This document shows positions 62,279 to 64,000 of a DNA stretch of 64,000 bases, piece by piece (position 1 is the stretch's first letter; each line of letters starts with the position of its first letter). The stretch is from contig JAIUOF010000011.1 in NCBI GenBank assembly GCA_020161355.1, positions 1 to 64,000 of the forward strand. Reading direction: 5' to 3'. The notes under the pieces are model-generated. The model did no database searches and was not told where the DNA came from. It saw nothing but the letters and a program-made list of their open reading frames with translations. Both the position numbers and the translations under genes were made by a program. Origin of the DNA: Bacteroidota bacterium (lineage in GTDB: Bacteria; Bacteroidota; Bacteroidia; Cytophagales; Spirosomataceae).

Positions 62279-63262
62279 TTACTTACGAAATACTTTTTTC
62301 AGAAAATTATCTATCGTTGTGACCATAGGGGAAAACCAGGGTTCAAACTGTACAAAGGAATGGGGTGCATCCTGAAAGGTTCTGATTTCTGTATAAATCC
62401 CGGATTTTTTCAGAATAGCACAGTAATCTTCACGACCGGCGTGCATACGGGCTACCGAACTGTTGATAAACAATGTAGGCGGGCTTTTTTCCCCGGCGTA
62501 TGTAAGGGCTGAGCCCTTTTTCCACAAGTCAGGGTTTTCGGTTTTTGAATATCCAAACCAAAGGGTTGCGGCGGAAGGTCTATTTGAATCATCGCCTTCG
62601 CCAGATTCGGGATGAATAAAAGCCAAAATTCCGTCCAGATCTATTATGGCCTGCACAGCACTTGAAGTAGAAAATACGGAAGTTTCAAGTTCAAAAAAAG
62701 GATTTTTATTGGTATTTCCAATCAAAGCGGCCAACTGCCCACCCGCCGAAAAACCACAAACTGCGATTTTATTGGTATCCAAACCAAACTCCCCGGAATG
62801 AGCTTTTACCCATTTTATTGATTCCTTAATGTCACAAACCGCCGCCGGAAACAAGGCTTCAGTAGAAAGTCTATATTCAACCGTGAAACTAGCATAGCCA
62901 ATTGAGGCCAACTTTTGAGCCAATGGAATATGCTGGAATCTATTTCCTGACCGCCAGCCTCCGCCATGAATGATGACAATTGCCGGCTTTTTCTTTATTG
63001 ATGAATCGTAAAATGCGTCAAGAGAAAGACTTTTGCCGGAGAGTACCTGATAAACGATATTTCTGCTTTCCTGTACATTTTTAAATTTGAATTCACCAGA
63101 CCATTTAGTTTCAGGATTAGTCTTTTTAGAATTTAAATAAGCCGACCAGTTGGAATACGAAGTATCGGTTACGATAGTGAACCCTGAATGACTCTGAGCA
63201 TTTGCCGAAAAGCAAAATATAATTAATGCAAAAATTTTATATTTAAAAAAAGCCCTATTCAT
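62279..63262 (-). CDS. Secreted alpha/beta hydrolase (esterase/lipase-like)
   Basis: This hydrolase of the BD-FAE/Est type has about 327 residues from the ATG at 63262, with signal peptide MNRAFFKYKIFALIIFCFSANAQ. The frame is open to 63334, but that extension lies inside fbp. HGGGWRSGNRF is the oxyanion-hole motif and GFSAGGQLAAL carries the nucleophile Ser. A His near the end (DAPHSF) completes the likely triad. It probably removes acyl groups from a plant glycan, given GH3 14 bp downstream. Its start overlaps the end of fbp by 8 bp, an unusual pairing of a housekeeping gene with a secreted hydrolase. Confidence 0.85.
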   Translation of the reverse strand: MNRAFFKYKIFALIIFCFSANAQSHSGFTIVTDTSYSNWSAYLNSKKTNPETKWSGEFKFKNVQESRNIVYQVLSGKSLSLDAFYDSSIKKKPAIVIIHGGGWRSGNRFQHIPLAQKLASIGYASFTVEYRLSTEALFPAAVCDIKESIKWVKAHSGEFGLDTNKIAVCGFSAGGQLAALIGNTNKNPFFELETSVFSTSSAVQAIIDLDGILAFIHPESGEGDDSNRPSAATLWFGYSKTENPDLWKKGSALTYAGEKSPPTLFINSSVARMHAGREDYCAILKKSGIYTEIRTFQDAPHSFVQFEPWFSPMVTTIDNFLKKVFRK

Positions 63263-64000
63263 TCCGCATCTCATGGTGAAGATCATCCAGCATTTCGGTT
63301 GAACCAATATACAATGGACTTCTCTGATGAACATCGGTGGGCTTAATATCCAAAATATCCCGGTCTATATCAGAAAATGCCTGACCACCCGCCTGCTCAA
63401 TCAGATATGCCAATGGATAGCATTCATAAAGTAATCTGAGTTTTCCAACGGGAGTTTTTTTGGTGGGCGGATAAAGATAGACTCCACCTTTCAGAAGGTT
63501 CCGATGAAAATCACCGACCAATGACCCGATATATCTTGCCGCATATCTTTTGGACTTACAATTAGTAATATATTTTTGAACATATTCAGGGAATTCATAA
63601 TAATTACCTTCATTGCAGCTGTAAATATTTCCGGTGAGAGGTATCTGCATATTTTTGTGAGAAAGAAAAAACTCACCCAACGAATGCTCATAAGTGAAGG
63701 CGTTTACCCCATGGCCAGTAGCAAAAACCAAGATTGTAGATGAACCGTAAAGTATATAACCTGCTGCTGCCTGCTTTCTGCCACCCTGCAAAAAGTCCTC
63801 GATCGTGGGTTGAGATCCCACAGGGGTAATTCTCCTGTATATTGAAAAAATAGTACCAATGGACACGTTTACGTCAATGTTGGAAGAACCATCCAGAGGG
63901 TCAATAGCCACCACATATTTTCCATGGTCATTTCCTGTAAAAATAATATTCTCTTTTTCTTCAGAGACTATGGCAGCAACTTCTCCCCCGTTTTTCAAAG
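63255..64000 (-). CDS. fbp: Fructose-1,6-bisphosphatase class I, C-terminal part
   Basis: The enzyme hydrolyses fructose 1,6-bisphosphate in gluconeogenesis. About 248 residues are visible; the N-terminal ~85-90 lie right of the window. EVAAIVSEEKENIIF corresponds to the SEE segment, and VAIDPLDGSSNIDVNVSIGTIFSIY is the metal-binding DPLDGSSN block. ARYIGSLVGDFHRNLLKGGVYLYP and GKLRLLYECYPLAYLIEQAGG are conserved substrate-site blocks. The apparent TTG at 63998 is an internal Leu codon, not a start. Its stop overlaps the start of the following hydrolase gene by 8 bp. Confidence 0.95.
   Translation of the reverse strand, partial: LKNGGEVAAIVSEEKENIIFTGNDHGKYVVAIDPLDGSSNIDVNVSIGTIFSIYRRITPVGSQPTIEDFLQGGRKQAAAGYILYGSSTILVFATGHGVNAFTYEHSLGEFFLSHKNMQIPLTGNIYSCNEGNYYEFPEYVQKYITNCKSKRYAARYIGSLVGDFHRNLLKGGVYLYPPTKKTPVGKLRLLYECYPLAYLIEQAGGQAFSDIDRDILDIKPTDVHQRSPLYIGSTEMLDDLHHEMRNE

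Overview
The window is about 64 kb of a low-GC Bacteroidota chromosome. It most likely comes from the order Cytophagales (Leadbetterella/Emticicia/Runella-like), though I cannot place it more exactly by eye. The evidence is three SusC/SusD outer-membrane pairs, the type IX secretion genes porU and porV, a gliding-type gldG, many short-signal lipoproteins with an early Cys, few purine-rich ribosome sites, and a promoter of the Bacteroidota TTTG/TAnnTTTG type in front of a trp leader. I saw no rRNA, tRNA, prophage or CRISPR.

Layout. 1-1863 (minus): a sugar/uronate MFS transporter translationally coupled to a partial uxaA-type altronate dehydratase. 2012-2668: tadA and a 41-codon membrane peptide. 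2947-13782: two consecutive SusC/SusD transport systems, the second with an extra lipoprotein. 13929-14546: superoxide dismutase. 14620-17296: a tryptophan attenuation leader followed by trpE, a DUF3052-like gene and trpG. 17300-28671: a small lipoprotein, a SprT-like protease, porU, porV, prmA and a 1578-residue secreted protein of unknown function. 28690-33136: housekeeping genes (fmt, DUF4293, DUF985 cupin) and gldG. 33400-39760: two divergent large surface proteins that share a C-terminal domain ending in Gly-Cys. 39860-40720: a dienelactone-hydrolase-like enzyme.

40776-54941 (all minus) reads as one alpha-glucan utilisation locus. In transcription order it has a membrane-spanning AraC regulator with two glycan-binding-like domains, a GH53 endo-galactanase-like lipoprotein, SusC, SusD, a SusE-like lipoprotein with three repeats, and two GH13 amylases. 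Between the SusE gene and the amylases lies a REP/RAYT element. It is a HUH-type Y1 transposase gene flanked by two copies of a module, each made of a run of forward REP-like palindromes followed by two palindromes in reverse orientation. The left array has a regular 54-bp period.

55027-64000: rlmF, a DUF5362-like membrane protein, the two genes of the tRNA 2-selenouridine pathway (selU/mnmH and selD), a Tat-type Gfo/Idh/MocA oxidoreductase, a GH3 glycosidase, an alpha/beta hydrolase and a partial fructose-1,6-bisphosphatase gene.

The two items I rate most likely to be new are the Bacteroidota REP/RAYT element with its dual-module layout, and the hybrid regulator that could couple extracytoplasmic glucan binding directly to an AraC DNA-binding domain through seven membrane helices.
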